This document shows positions 1 through 12,800 of a DNA stretch of 64,000 nt, piece after piece. The DNA lies in assembly GCF_000972845.2 (NCBI RefSeq), contig NC_040011.1, forward strand, positions 29,194,806-29,258,805, given 5' to 3'. Below the pieces are notes generated by a model. The model saw only the letters and a list, made by a program, of their open reading frames with translations, made no database searches and had not been told where the DNA came from. Source of the DNA: Larimichthys crocea. Its lineage: Eukaryota; Chordata; Actinopteri; Sciaenidae. Position numbers and translations under genes: made by a program. Numbering within the stretch: the first letter of the stretch is position 1; the number at the start of each line of letters is the position of its first letter.

Positions 1-2700
1 GTGTTATGATAATGCATGGCACCCATCTGTGATATACAAAATTGGTTTTGACAACAGGCTAGCTTTTAGATCCACACTGCCCTAAGACCATAGATTTCAC
101 ATAGAACACACATCACAGAGTCCTCTCCCCTGGTAAAAGTGGAGGATGTTAGGCGTGGGGTGGGTGGGGGGGGACTAACTATTCCTGAAAGATGTGAGTG
201 GCCAAGAAATTCATAAAACACTGTCGTTTTCCCTGACACATACGCTTGCTTGCTTCTCCCAGCGGATCTCCCCTCTAGTTGAGGGAAATGTGCCCTTGAC
301 AGTCCTAACGTCAGCTGTGATTTTGTCACTCAGTGGGCAAAATACATTGTGGTGCTGCAGACTTCATGGATGCTAATAACTAGAGGGGGCAGTGTACCCT
401 CCTGATAACCCCAGAGTCTAGTGAGAGTTATCAGCTCTTTAACAACTTTAACAAAGAAACCTCCACAGTTTTTTGGGGGTGAAGAAATGTTACAGTAAGC
501 TCCTGTACATCTGACTCATTATATCATCAGTTACAAGCCATATAGAGTGTTACACAGAATCTTAACTAGCTCATTATTTTTGCGGGTACAGTGAGTTTGT
601 AGCTACAAACAGCTGCATACTGAAGAAAATTAAAGCAACAGCTTTCGAGTGCACACACAAATGAGGTTGCTGACATCAGTGGAAGGGGATGTCTACTTCG
701 CTGAGCGGCAGAGGTGAATCAACAGATTTGGCTTCTAATCGAAGACTGGAAAAAAAAAGACAGACATATACAGACACACCAACCTGTGAGAGGACATCAG
801 TAATGGGCTCACATTTTCCTAATCTCCTTTGATGGATTCAGGCCATGATTTTCATTTAGTCCAAAAGAGATAACCAAACTGTCAGCTGTGCTGCTGCTTT
901 GCTTTAATCTCCGCCTGCAGCCAATAATCACCCTGCAACCCGCAACCCTTTGTCAATTGTTAATCTTGTATTGAAGACATTTAGATGCCAGGATGGTATT
1001 CTGCATCCTAGGATAATCCAGGAGGCCACTAAGGAGAAGCAAATTGGATTCATTATTAAATTTTACATTATTAAAAAGACAAATGAATTGAGTTCTCAAA
1101 AGAATTTGTAGAATCAATTTAAAAATAATCATTAACATGCTGGTGCATATAACATCTCCTGTCGACTATGTGCATTAAATACTAAGACAATCCTCGTTGT
1201 TTACAGTTGACTGTAGTAGATTCTAGCAGTTTTTCTTAAAGATGTTTAGCATATGGCCATGAGTGTTGATTGTGACAACATATATGCAGTAAACATGCAG
1301 GTGGATATAGATGATGACCCACTGTGTGTGTTGGTCCTTAAAATATGTGTTATAATGGTATATCCACAACAAATACAGCAGATATACTTCTAACACTAAC
1401 TGACATTTCTGTGCGCAAACTGTACAACAGAAACATCCAGTAGGACTTGAATGAATCTTGACATTCTCAGATAAAAATCTCCAGACATCCTACAAGTTTA
1501 AAAGTGCAGCCCGTGTGCTTCAGTTAATGGAACAACAGTCTGTGGTTAAAATGAATCAAACAGAGATTGATTGGAGGGTCACTCCTGGCAATTTCGTAGG
1601 TGATTATATTATCAGAGGCCTTCACATTTAAATGAAAAATCTTAAATAACTTCCCATTTGCTATTTGCCTTCACTGTGGAGCACACAACACAGGATATGC
1701 CAAGGCATGCTCAAACAAAAGAAAGGCAAAGGAGCCTGATTAAAGTTTATCTTTCAGGGCAATAAGTCTACTGGTATTCATTATGGCTTGTCAGATTGTA
1801 AATGGTCTGTGGGAAAGATATTATGCAAGCTCACACACGTATGTTAAAGGGGATGATTTAGTCACGCTGTCCAACCACGCTCTAACCAGTTTGTCCCTGA
1901 GTGTGATCAGTCTGACTGGAGACAACATCGAACAGGGGAGAGCAACAAAACATTACACATGGACGCTGTCTGCAAGCTGTGCCGTGCATCAAATCAAATG
2001 TGTGTGTGTTTTATTCATGAGAGGAAATTAAATAATCTCTTTGCATATTGGGAAAGCTTCAAGGAATTAAGTACCCATCCCCAATGACCCTAAAACAATT
2101 ATTTTTTGAGAAATTTATACCAAAAGACCGGTAGCTTTATTATGACAGGATTATCTTAGCCAAACTATTAGAAAGTGCAAAGGGAATTTTACACACGGAT
2201 GAATGAAAAGTCACACCTGCACAGAGGAATAATCTCTAAATGTGGAGTGGGAGCACAAAATATGTTTCAAATCGGCAAGGTCTCTGTGCCCAGACAAAGT
2301 AGAAAGGTGTTGAATGGTCAGCTAGTAAACAGTGTGCTCAATATAAGTCAGCATGACACCAAGAATATTGGTTCCATGTTGTAGTCTTTCAGAAATGTCA
2401 TGGTTATTGCACACTTGATATCTTACATTCGTTGTTGTTAGAAAGGGAGAATTACCAATTGTTTTCTGACAGGGAACTGTGATTATCCAGTGCAACTTCA
2501 CCTGTGCCTGACAAATGCCCTTCTGCACTTGCTTTAAAATATTTGCATTAAAGCAGCACTTGCCCACATACAGTATTAAACACCCTGTATTCCTTGGACA
2601 AACCCAATGTCAAACTAAATGTACAGTAAGCTAAATCAAATTCTGTCAAGGGAAATCAATCAGCTCGTCATAAGTACTTTTGAGGGGAATTTGTTGTCGT
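1..2700. other. Non-coding stretch, no gene seen
   Basis: No frame here exceeds 87 codons and none resembles a known protein. The stretch holds a G-quadruplex-type motif (157-173), an A-run near 749 and a SOX-like paired motif CTTTGTCAATTGTT near 948-961, where ACAAAG-type and ACAATT-type half sites face each other. I see no transposon ends, tandem arrays or RNA genes. It could be intergenic or intronic, and the sequence alone does not decide. Confidence 0.6.
157..173 (+). other. G-quadruplex-type G-tract cluster
   Basis: Tracts of 4, 3 and 8 guanines are separated by single thymines. The last tract can be split in two, giving four G3 tracts with loops of 1, 1 and 2 nt. This meets the usual rule for an intramolecular G-quadruplex on the + strand. 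No gene lies next to it, so no function is assigned. Confidence 0.55.
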
Positions 2701-5700
2701 CTATTTCTGTTTTAGGTCACTCTCTCCAAATTGACTCAAAGACTTGATACAAAATCCATTTAACTTATTTATTCTTACTGTTGTGATTTGATTCACACTG
2801 ATTTTTTTTCCCCTCACTCCTTGGTGCTTGTTTGGTGTGATATACAGCATAAACAACAACATGCTATAGCAGTGACAGCAGCCATAAAAAAAATATAAAA
2901 ACACAGGTGCACTCAACCTCCTCATCTGATGTTGTTGGGTAATGTTAGTCGTGCATGTACTTCTATCAACAACAAATAACGAAGAATCAAAAAGATTCAT
3001 CTCTCTCACATTAAAATGTGCCTGCATCATTGCTCGGACAACAAATGTACAGCAAATGCATCAAAGAGTTGCACAGCTGGAACATGCAGTGTGCACAGTG
3101 ACCCTGAAATATTAGATTTGAAATGACACGTTCTCTTGCTGTGCAAACATTGATGCTTTGCTTCGTTCTGGAGAGAACACAGTGACAGAAATTCTAAAAT
3201 CCAACCTGGCCTGAACTGACTAGTTTTGATTAGCTGTGTCGTCTGAGAAAAGAGAGCTTGCAGAGTGCAGCTGCTCAATAAAATCTCATTGTCCCCAGGA
3301 ACATACTGTTGAAGTTTACCCAGCACTCAGGCAGTCACACTCTTCTATAGATTTTCGTAATGTAATACTTGTGGCAGCACACACATCATATTTGGCTCGA
3401 GGAAGTGACTTATGTATGTCTTTCAAAGAGAGTTGTGTTTTGAACTTGTTTATTGTGTGCCAACCTTGCAAGCTTGGGACCAGTCTGCGATTAGTCTCTT
3501 GGATGCAGGAGTGTGAGAATCTGCTGAAGACCCCGAAGCAAGTCAATAAAACATACAAACAACAGGTCTGTGCTCTGATTATCACTCCCCTGGCTTTAGG
3601 GGCATACACTACAACATGTTGGACAGATGTAGTGGTAAACATCCACAGTCAAAATGTCAGAACTGTGAGCACAAAATGTCATAAAGTGCTACACCTCCAA
3701 ATTTTGTATTTTCTACTTATTTGAAAAAAAAAAAAACATGTTGTGGGACTGAATGCGATTCAAGGATATGACCACAACTACAGGGTATGTGTGTTTTATA
3801 CAAGGCTGTAAATGTCATCAAGGAATCATGTATTATTGGACTAATTTTTATTTGACTACTTTTAGGCCAACAAAAACTTGGACTGGAACACTGATTTCTA
3901 TTTCATTTAATAAAATGTATCAAAGTAATAGTGGTAAAAAAACAAACAAACAATGAAGTATTAAGTCACACAAACCAAGAATGACCAACTCAAAATGTAG
4001 AACAGGAGTATATGTGTATGTCTATTATAATTTCTACCTGGCAGGAGAGGCCCTGGTAATATAATGTGGACACAGTCAGGTAGATAGGTGGCTATGACTT
4101 GCCTTTGTGAGACTGAGGTGTTGATTTTTATGGTCATTGAAGGTGGATGAAGTTTGTTGTTGAAACCTGAACATTCTAACCTTTATGAAGGTGTGATTTC
4201 TTACATTTACTGTTGTATTAGTTTTAGCAAAGTGTACTTAATAAAACAAACATTGCACATGTTCAAGATTGTTTATTTATGTGGGGTTTATACAGTGCAC
4301 ACTAAAAGAGAATACTATCTCAAAACATGCCTAATGTGTGCAGGGCAAAAATAAAGTTATGATAAAATATTTTAAAAGTATTGGTTAGGCCTTGGGGTTA
4401 GGGTAATAAAAAAAAGTCTCCGGCCACCAGTCCAAGAACCACCATTCAGCCAACCTAAGGATGAAATGAAAGATAAAAAAAAGTTAAATCGTAAATATGT
4501 TTTAGTTTAATGTGATGTCATGTTATTTAAATGCTGTCATGGCTTTGGAGGTGAGGCAAGTGTATGCACATGTATTCATTTTAAGGATGTACAATATGTT
4601 TAAATGTCTTTTAAATTTTAGTATCTCTTAACTGCTCTAGGCCTGTTATGAAGGCATGAGGCAGAGAGACTCCAAACACTGGAAACTTTCTACCCAGCAA
4701 TCCCCGTCTGCAGCACACATGGCTCTAAACAATGAAACTGATTTGCCATTACTGTAGAAATAACCTTTGAAACTTAAGCAAACTAAAATCCTTGCATCTC
4801 AGTGTACAACGCCCTTGCTTGTACAGCTTGCAATGTTCCACAAAGACAGCTGTATGAGATTTGAATAGGGTACACTGACTGTCTTCCTCAATATCTTGTA
4901 GGAACCCATGTACAGTGCCAGAATTTAAATCAGTTCATGAATATGGAACGGTCCAGTTGGAATTTCCGTACGGTAAAGCAGCTTGTCACTCAGAACGTCA
5001 GCATCAACTTTTGCCCTCACAAGCCTGAAATACAAAATTCAGAGACTATGATAAATCTGGCAGGCCCGGCTCACTGACAGCTATGTGGGGCTCCAGAAGA
5101 ATGACCTGCTAACTGTGTACTGCATGTATAGGGGGTTCTGATCCACTGCCCCTCAGACAGAAGACAGAGACACACGCAGACAAGGGAATTGGGAGGGTCT
5201 ACATGCGAATACAACAAACCAAGCATGCGTTCAACTGCATCCCTTGGGCTTGGAGGTTGTCAATGGGCTTGTTTTCCACCCTTCAGGACTGTAGTTTACT
5301 TTTCAAGATTAGAGAGGGATAAAACGGTGCACATAGAAAAAGAAAGTTGTATTTTTTGAGTTGGGTTTTTATTGTGCCAGCTGCAATTTCTCACAGTTTG
5401 ATTCTCCCTTTTTAGTTTAAAGAATAAAATTGGTGTTGAGTGAACATCCTTGGGTTTGACTTTGAACCTTTACTGTACGAAGGATAGATGATAACTATCA
5501 AAACTCCAGTATGCCACAGCTTAACTGGAAACTTGAAGCAATGATCAGATTCTCCCATATGGGGAGATAACTGCTTTAACAAGATAAGGCATGACGAGAT
5601 CTCACAGAGTGAAACTATAGTACTTTCCTCTCTTGGTCTAATGCAGATTATTGTATTTCTGGTTTAGTCTGTCATAATAATTCCTCATGTCAATAAGATT

Positions 5701-6200
5701 ACATTATGCAGCTGATCCAAGTTGATCCAGAAATCCTAATCCCAAAGCCCAAGATTGCTCGGTTTCTAACACCCCCAATCTTCTTAGACATAGTCTAGCC
5801 TACATCCAGGGTTGTAACAGGGCTCTGGCTGCCTTGTGGGAAAGCCAGTGCCTTACTTGTTCTGGGTCTGAGGGGAGAGGAATGGGGTCAAAGCATGTTC
5901 TGCCATTACGTATTCTGTGCCCATCTGTACCCCAATAATTAGACTCATTCCACACCCTGCAAACTCACAGTGACCTGTTTTTGCAGAGGGAATCAAGGCT
6001 GTAGGTTGTTCTTGGGATATATCCAATCCAATTGAGTGGATGAGAAGTGACAGAGGCATAAAAGCCCAGAGAGTCATGCTGCAGATTCTGAACACGTAAT
6101 TAGCCCCGTCCCAGGAGGACGTGCGGTGAGTCTGCTTATTCCAGACCATACATTAACAATGACATCCTTCTCCAAGTAGACAGGGCAAAAATGAGCATTC
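2701..6200. other. Non-coding stretch, contains longest open frame of the window
   Basis: The longest ATG-to-stop frame in the window (162 codons, 3236-3724, +) lies here. Its product is cysteine-rich and has no domain I recognise, and a 108-codon frame runs antisense to it, so it is not called as a gene. An A13 run follows at 3724-3736. The part around 6070-6130 carries a homeodomain-type TAATTA core beside a CpG-containing segment and is a weak regulatory candidate. No mobile element is recognised. Confidence 0.55.
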
Positions 6201-9120
6201 CTTTACATAAGGGGAAAAAAATATAAAATAATTATTACATATTAGCATGAAATTCAGTTCTTAGAGCCATAAAGCTGAGCAAAGTTGATATGAATGGTTT
6301 GTTTGATTCTTTCTATCCATGGCATTCCTTCATAAAGTGGAAAATAGTGTCTGTGCTTAGCCCCCCAAAATGGGAAGAGCATAACAGATTGATTAACTGA
6401 GTGAAATTAAATCATTGCCACAGGTTTGACAGCAAGCTTACCTCAGAGATATGGCTCATTGTAAAAGCAATCAATCCTTAATTGTTCCACTCCACGAACA
6501 CATAACAAAAAAGAAGTGCAGATTAGCATGGCAGCAACAATGATTATGTTTTTATTAATTTTCTTCCATAAAACTATCTGCTTAATTAAAATGACTCGGT
6601 TTATTTGCCAATCGGCAAAAAAAACAAAAAAACAATATTTGTTTATGTCCACTGTATGTTATGTTTTAAATGTTAAGTCCATTTAAAACAGACTGAATAG
6701 ACTGAAGTGATTGTTAATTTGTAAATGTGTCTCAGCGCTCACTTAGCTATTTGTAATCTCTTTAACCTGTTGTACTGTGTTCAGAAGACTGTTTCTTTCA
6801 TACAGCTGAGGCTTTGGCCAAGCTAAGAAAGCATCTCTCAGTTGGAGATTATCCTTTACCCTTGAGTGGGATTCCTCACTGGAGGGATTCAAAGACAGGG
6901 CTTGAGGGACACAGATTTCCATCTCGTTTTCAGCTCTCCTCTGACCCTTCTCTCCCCTGATTTCTCTCAAATTTGGTCTCACTCCTTCTTAATGTTGATT
7001 GTGCTGACTTATTCACATACTGTGTGTGAATATGTTTAAAAAAAGCATTAAATATTGCATTTTAATACATATTACATTTAATAATGCACATTACCAGCTA
7101 ATTTAAAAACCAGCATATGATAGAATTGTACTCTATATACAGAATTCAGCTTAAATCAAAGAGCTCTTAATGCATGAGCCATATCTCATTTGCATACTCG
7201 TTTGGGTCAATGCCATTGAGAAATCCAGGCGGTCTGCCAACTTACAGCAAGCAAAAATCTGTTTTAGTGGGAAGAAAGGTGTGAGTGAAAGCAAGGATGT
7301 CAGTGTGAACAGCAAGACATACTGTTGAAATAAGCACCCTCAAACTACTGGCAAGTTCAAAACTGCCACAATGTTTCAGTAAAACCATACTGTACTACAA
7401 AGCATGTACCTTTTTTTTTTTTCGCACTTCACGCTAGTTCTCGTTGCCCTATGCTGGTTGTCGAAGGTTGTCTTGTGTGTTGACGCTAATGCTAATCCTG
7501 GGCGTCAAGCAAATTCAACAACTGTCCACTGTACAGAGAGAGAACTAAGAATATTATCTGTCGACGCGTTGCCACGGTGTTCATCAGTGTGAGCCCTGCT
7601 TAAATATTCAGTTCCTCCCCTGCACATGGGGAGGCTCATTTGATGTTTATGGTAGAGATGTCATGTCATGAGCAGAGTATCAGAGGGGAAGTTGGCTGTA
7701 GTTAGAGAATAATAATGGGCAGTATTGATTATAAGCATATTCGTGGCGGTTTAAAAGACGTAATGTTTTTTTTTTTCCAAAGCAAAGACATCCAAAGATA
7801 GAAAAAAAAAGCATAGCTGATACTTAAATAGTTTGTACTTCATACAGCGGGGGGTGGCTGGAGATGCAAGACTTGCATACATACAAAGAAAATGCAACAG
7901 CCATGTGTGCACTCTGATTCTGGAGCCATTTTTAATGTGCATCAATCTGTGCAATCTCCAAAAAAGTCCATCTCACTGAGCAAAGGAGATGAATAAATGA
8001 GTGTGTCTGACAGAGCAGTCATAGTCAAGATCAAAGAAGATGGAGATAATTACCAGCAGACTAATTGGTAACCAGCCCAAGTTTTCATCAGATATGAAAA
8101 AGACTGCAGCTTTGCTGGGTATTAATTGGAGGAGAATGTGCATTAAATATGTTTGGGTGAGGCAGATTCAGTAGTAGATGGTTTGACACAATCACACCGC
8201 ACAGGAATAATAATTGTATATGAATGATGTAAATAACATGCTTGTCTTGGTAGTTGGGATAGTGTAAGCATATAGATTACACTTTGATGTTTTTGAGATG
8301 CCCATATTTTTTTCCTTTGTATTTTGAATCATCTGTCATCATCTTCAGACTTTTTATGTGCAAAGTCTTCTCAGTGCACAGTTCTTCAAACAATTCATAG
8401 AGGCAAGCCTCACATTGCAAAACCTCACATTGCCAGAGCCGTGTCAAAACTGCACAGACCTCACCAGCCATGCCATTCATTGTGAATATTTAATGAGAAA
8501 TCTTGTAAAACTTTTAATGGACTAATGTTAATGGTTGACATGGAATTGTTAACTAGAATTATAGGGTTATGCAGTGTTTACATCCACCTTTAATGTGTCT
8601 GTTGACGCTCCTATGCATGTATATTCTGTCTGACAGGTCCCATAGCACAAAGTACCAGAGCTGTGAGAAGAATGGCAGCTAAATCAATAATGGACATGAC
8701 CCATGAGAAATTTTAAAAGTCTTATGGTACTTTTGACAGCATGGTAGTATATTCAGGAAGTTTTTCAGGAAGTGTGAGGAAGACACAGCTGTACATGAAA
8801 GGAAAGATGCAGTATATAGGCCTGTAGTATTAATGAGTCAACACAGTCCTAATAAACAGCATGTATCAATTTATCATTTTATCCGGGAACACGTGCAGAA
8901 ATACAGCCTGCACAGCAACAGTCTCAGGTGAGATATTAAAAGCAGTATTTATAAGGCTGAAAATGTCTCATTCAGCAATGAGATATGGTATTGTTAGAGG
9001 CTCAGAGCAGCAGTATGCCCTGTGGTACTATTGTGGAGTAATACTGCAAATAAAAGGCTTACATACTAAGATCTTGTTAATCTATTATTACATTGTAAGG
9101 GAAAAGCTTATAGTGTAACT
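6201..9120. other. Non-coding stretch with an octamer-like site
   Basis: No frame exceeds 85 codons. A perfect POU octamer-type sequence ATTTGCAT lies at 7188-7195 within an AT-rich segment, and a T12 run is at 7411-7422. Further T and A runs occur near 7768-7778 and 7801-7809. No transposon, tandem array or RNA gene is recognised. The octamer is a chance-level motif on its own. Confidence 0.55.
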
Positions 9121-12100
9121 TTATCTTCTTGAAGACACGAGTCCCCGCCGAAAAATACAACACATGGCTCCTGTGTGTATCAAGTTGTGTTTACTGCCAT
9201 CGTGACATACATCTTAGTTTAGGGGAATATAAGTCTTACCAGTAATAATAATATCAGTAAAAACTGCAGGCACTTTGGTGAACATGCTGATATATAAATA
9301 CATAACTTGTGTACATAAAATGTACACAATAGCGCACTGGAGCACCGAGAACTCATTTGTACTCACACCCAGTATGGTATAATATAACTTTTATTAAAAA
9401 AAACAACAGCTGTTTCTTGAATTGTATTGTAAAATGATATATTGTCTAATATCATTTTGTGAGTTGAGCGCATAGCTTCAAAGTAGAACACATGTTTAGG
9501 ACATGGACATTAACCAAGGATATGAGTCAAGTGTTTTAAGGAGAGTACACATAATATTTGAGCTTCTGATGTCGTTGAAAAATAAATAAATAAAAACATT
9601 GTGCAGATCCAATATAAACATGAAGTATTTTTCGCACAATGGCTACTGTTGAATTGAATATTTGCATAAAATATGATTTATTTTTTTTATCTTGATATGA
9701 AATGTAATTAATGCAGCATTATGTTTTCTCTCAAATACATTTAGCTAAAGCAACATAAACTGTATTTTTAACTGTAATAAACATTTAAATATTGAGAAAA
9801 AATTGGGAGATATAGGTGGCATCCTGGCTAAATTTGCTTTACTGTATTAAGTGCCAGACCTGCAAGACATGTCTTTATTGTAAGGATCCTTTTTTTGTTT
9901 TCAGTCATCTTCTTGCCAAATGTGTTATAATATTATTTGTAATTCTTATGTGGCCCTTCGTGGTGATTCTGATGATGGTGATTGTAGCTACAAAGTCTCC
10001 ACAGTCTCCCAGGCTGAATTTGGCTTTTGAAGACAACAATGTCATAGCCTTTGTGACTGTGCCATGGAAAACTGTATGCAGGGAAAATATGTGCTTAAAT
10101 ATGTGCTCTAATGTTCTTTGTCCAGCTAATACATATGTTGACATTGCCTCTCTCTCCCCCCATATCACACCTGCAGATTAGCACAAAACAAAAATGATGA
10201 TCTATAATATAAAGGAATGTTTGTTTACGCAGCATATATAGGACAACTGCAACTTGTAAACAAATCATGGCTCTGTGTTCTTTGAAATGCCTTCATTTCC
10301 TGAACAGTTGCTTACAAGCCAGCAGTGTAATAACTCCCCAGAGAATACTCCTTTGCCCAATTGGAGTGGTAAAAAAATGTTTTCAAAAATGTTAAATTAG
10401 GTGTGTGGATTATTCAGGTAGAAGTGAAAGCCATAGTGGTTGTACTTGACAGTGAGTTATTTAGTTGCAGGTACACACAAACACAATATTACACGCTTGC
10501 AACCCCCACTGGGAGCTGCGGGTCTAAAAATGAAAGGCCTAACAACACACATTTAAATCTCAGAGGGACGCAGATGTCTCTAGTCTTTCTTGAACTGCAC
10601 CAGGTCTTGTTACATCTTCCTCTGAAGTTGTGTAAGTCATTGTTTTTGTGTATTTATTCGGTTTGTTCACAATATCGTATGGCATGTCTGAGTTGTGATC
10701 CCTGAAGTCCCTTAGACATGGTGAAGATAAGGCCTCAGGGACATGAAGCAATACAAAAACACCTGCTTGTTTGCACGGTTCCATATACAATTTGCCTTCC
10801 ATGATATACCAGCTGAGATTGTCGTTGAGGTTCAAGAAGGCAAGTAAAGGGAAGATTCAGGACGGTAGTTAGGATGGGATGCTACCTAGTTCTGGCTAGG
10901 TCACTGACTCAGTTCTCATTACCAACAACACTGAGTCCACACATGCAGTATATTGATTATTATGGCTATATTGTAAATATTTTCTAAATAAGCACTGCAG
11001 ATAATTAAATAATGAGATGTAAGGGAACAGTGAACAGGACAACCTCCAAATTATAATTTGTGGTTTTAGGGAGAGTTATCCTCTGTAACTGTTTAATGAG
11101 CGACAGCCAGGCACTGTATCTGTGATATGATGTTGTATGGGTTGCAAGGTTCAGTGTAAGTAGATTACATTCAATGTAAGTCAATATAAAGACGCGGATA
11201 CATGGATTTCACATTGCTGTACCATTTGTGTGTGTTGAAAATGTTCTGAAAACTGAAAAGTTACACATATTGCATGGCTTTGCAGAGTTGTCGAGTGCTC
11301 GGGAACTCTGAAGTTTTTGGAGGAATAAAGAGTAAAATAAAGACTATTTTATTTTTATTTTTTTTACTTTGGGGATTAAAATGAAGATTTAGCTTCACTC
11401 TGGTTTACTAACCTGTGTGCAGCAGGAAGTAACCTCCCCTTGTAGTCGATTGTGGGCACCCAGAACTCTAGGATACTATGGACAAAAAAGGAGACTGCTT
11501 GGAGAAAAGTAAGCGAGGAAGTTTGACTGCCTTATGCTGAAAATATATATCCCCAGCTATCAGTTGTGCCTAACAATGAACCAAATAGTGTATAGCCCTT
11601 ATCAAAACTCCATTCAAAAAAAGCAATTTTACAAGTTCTTTGCTTGTTCATCATGATGTAATTACAGCATCGTTTTTATCCATTTATCACAGTCAAAGAT
11701 GGCAACATCTTTTCATTTGTGGTTGATACCACTGTAGTAAGCCAGTTACCCACATGAATAATGTAAATAAACAAAAATGATCCCCACCACATGAGGATGA
11801 ATAAATTGTTCATCAAGTGATAGTTAAAGTAACACAAATGTTTGCATGTGTTTTTTTGCATTTCTTTGTGTGTGGATGAGAAAAAAGTTTGTAATTTGAA
11901 AGATTTAGGCTTATTTATTAAATTTGAGCAAAGCTAGCTGCTTCATGCTGCTTCCGGTATTTATGTTACAGTATGCTAGGCTCACTGCGTCCTGATACCA
12001 GGTTTGCACGCGATGCACAGAAGCAAGATTAAAATCAAATTTCCAATTTGTCTTTTAAAGAGACCACACATAAGCACATTTCACAACATATTGAACCATT

Positions 12101-12800
12101 TAAATTACCTCAACAAGTAGCTGTGCTGGTTATGGAATAAACACATCTGTTTGATTGCTTCTCCAATATCCTTGGTAATATTTACTTTCTATAGCCGAGG
12201 ACACTGTATACTACTATGTTAATGCCATTCTTTTATTGGAGATGAATACATATATTGAAAACAGTATGCAGCAAATAATGTGGCTTACATAGATACGTTC
12301 TCAGTGAATCTTTGAAAATTCTCTACTAAGACCGAGTCTTGTGTTTCAGTTACACATCGCCTCAGTGCCGGGCATACTGACATATTTATGACATGTTTTA
12401 TTTTTCACTGTATATGTCTGCTCATGGAGCAGATATCACTCTGAACAACACCTACTCTATAGGTAAACAAATAACTTAAAGAAGTGGTATGGTAGGTGCC
12501 AGGACTACCCTACAGCTCATGTTATGAGTCTAATTTTAATAGGTGGCATATTGGTTTGGCTCTGAAAGTAAATATCACACATCAGAAAAAGCACGTGAAG
12601 GATGATGATTTCAAAGCACTTGCATATTCACAAATAAATCAATCATTTTATTACTTAATTAATGAAAACCTAATGTTTGAAATGTATTTTCAATGTGCCA
12701 ATGATAGGATTTTGTTTTTTGTGTTCATCACTGAATGTGAAAAGGTCCTTTTTGGTGTAGAGCCAAAGAGTTAATTTGCAAAACTTTTACCAAGGCACAT
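9121..12800. other. Non-coding stretch, AT-rich
   Basis: The longest frame is 121 codons (9816-10181, +). It is hydrophobic and cysteine-containing, matches no family I know, and has an 87-codon antisense shadow. The stretch holds a perfect 10-bp inverted repeat (9307-9329), an AAAT-type run (9578-9596) and a possible strong-context ATG with a GTAAGC donor-like site 31 nt downstream near 11,479-11,515 (not called). No mobile elements are recognised. Confidence 0.55.
9307..9329. repeat. Short perfect inverted repeat
   Basis: Arms TTGTGTACAT and ATGTACACAA are perfectly complementary over 10 bp around a 3-nt AAA loop. It is too short and lacks a T-run, so it is not called a terminator or RNA gene. 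It could extrude as a small hairpin. Confidence 0.6.

Noticed and set aside
376..396. CTAGAGGGGGCAGTG, CTCF-like core
   Set aside because: Only the AGGGGGCAG half fits. The CCASY half does not align.
3236..3724. Longest open frame, 162 codons on the + strand
   Set aside because: The product is cysteine-rich with no recognisable domain, a 108-codon frame runs antisense, and a frame of this length can occur by chance in 64 kb. No splice or promoter support was seen.
4390..4405. GGGGTTAGGGT, telomere-like
   Set aside because: Only a single TTAGGG unit is present, with no tandem array.
9816..10181. 121-codon frame with a hydrophobic segment
   Set aside because: The hydrophobicity follows from T-rich DNA. 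There is no family similarity, and an antisense frame is present.
11479..11515. Strong-context ATG followed by a GTAAGC donor-like site, resembling a tiny first coding exon
   Set aside because: Only about ten codons, with no promoter or downstream exon identified. ATG-plus-donor pairs like this are common by chance.
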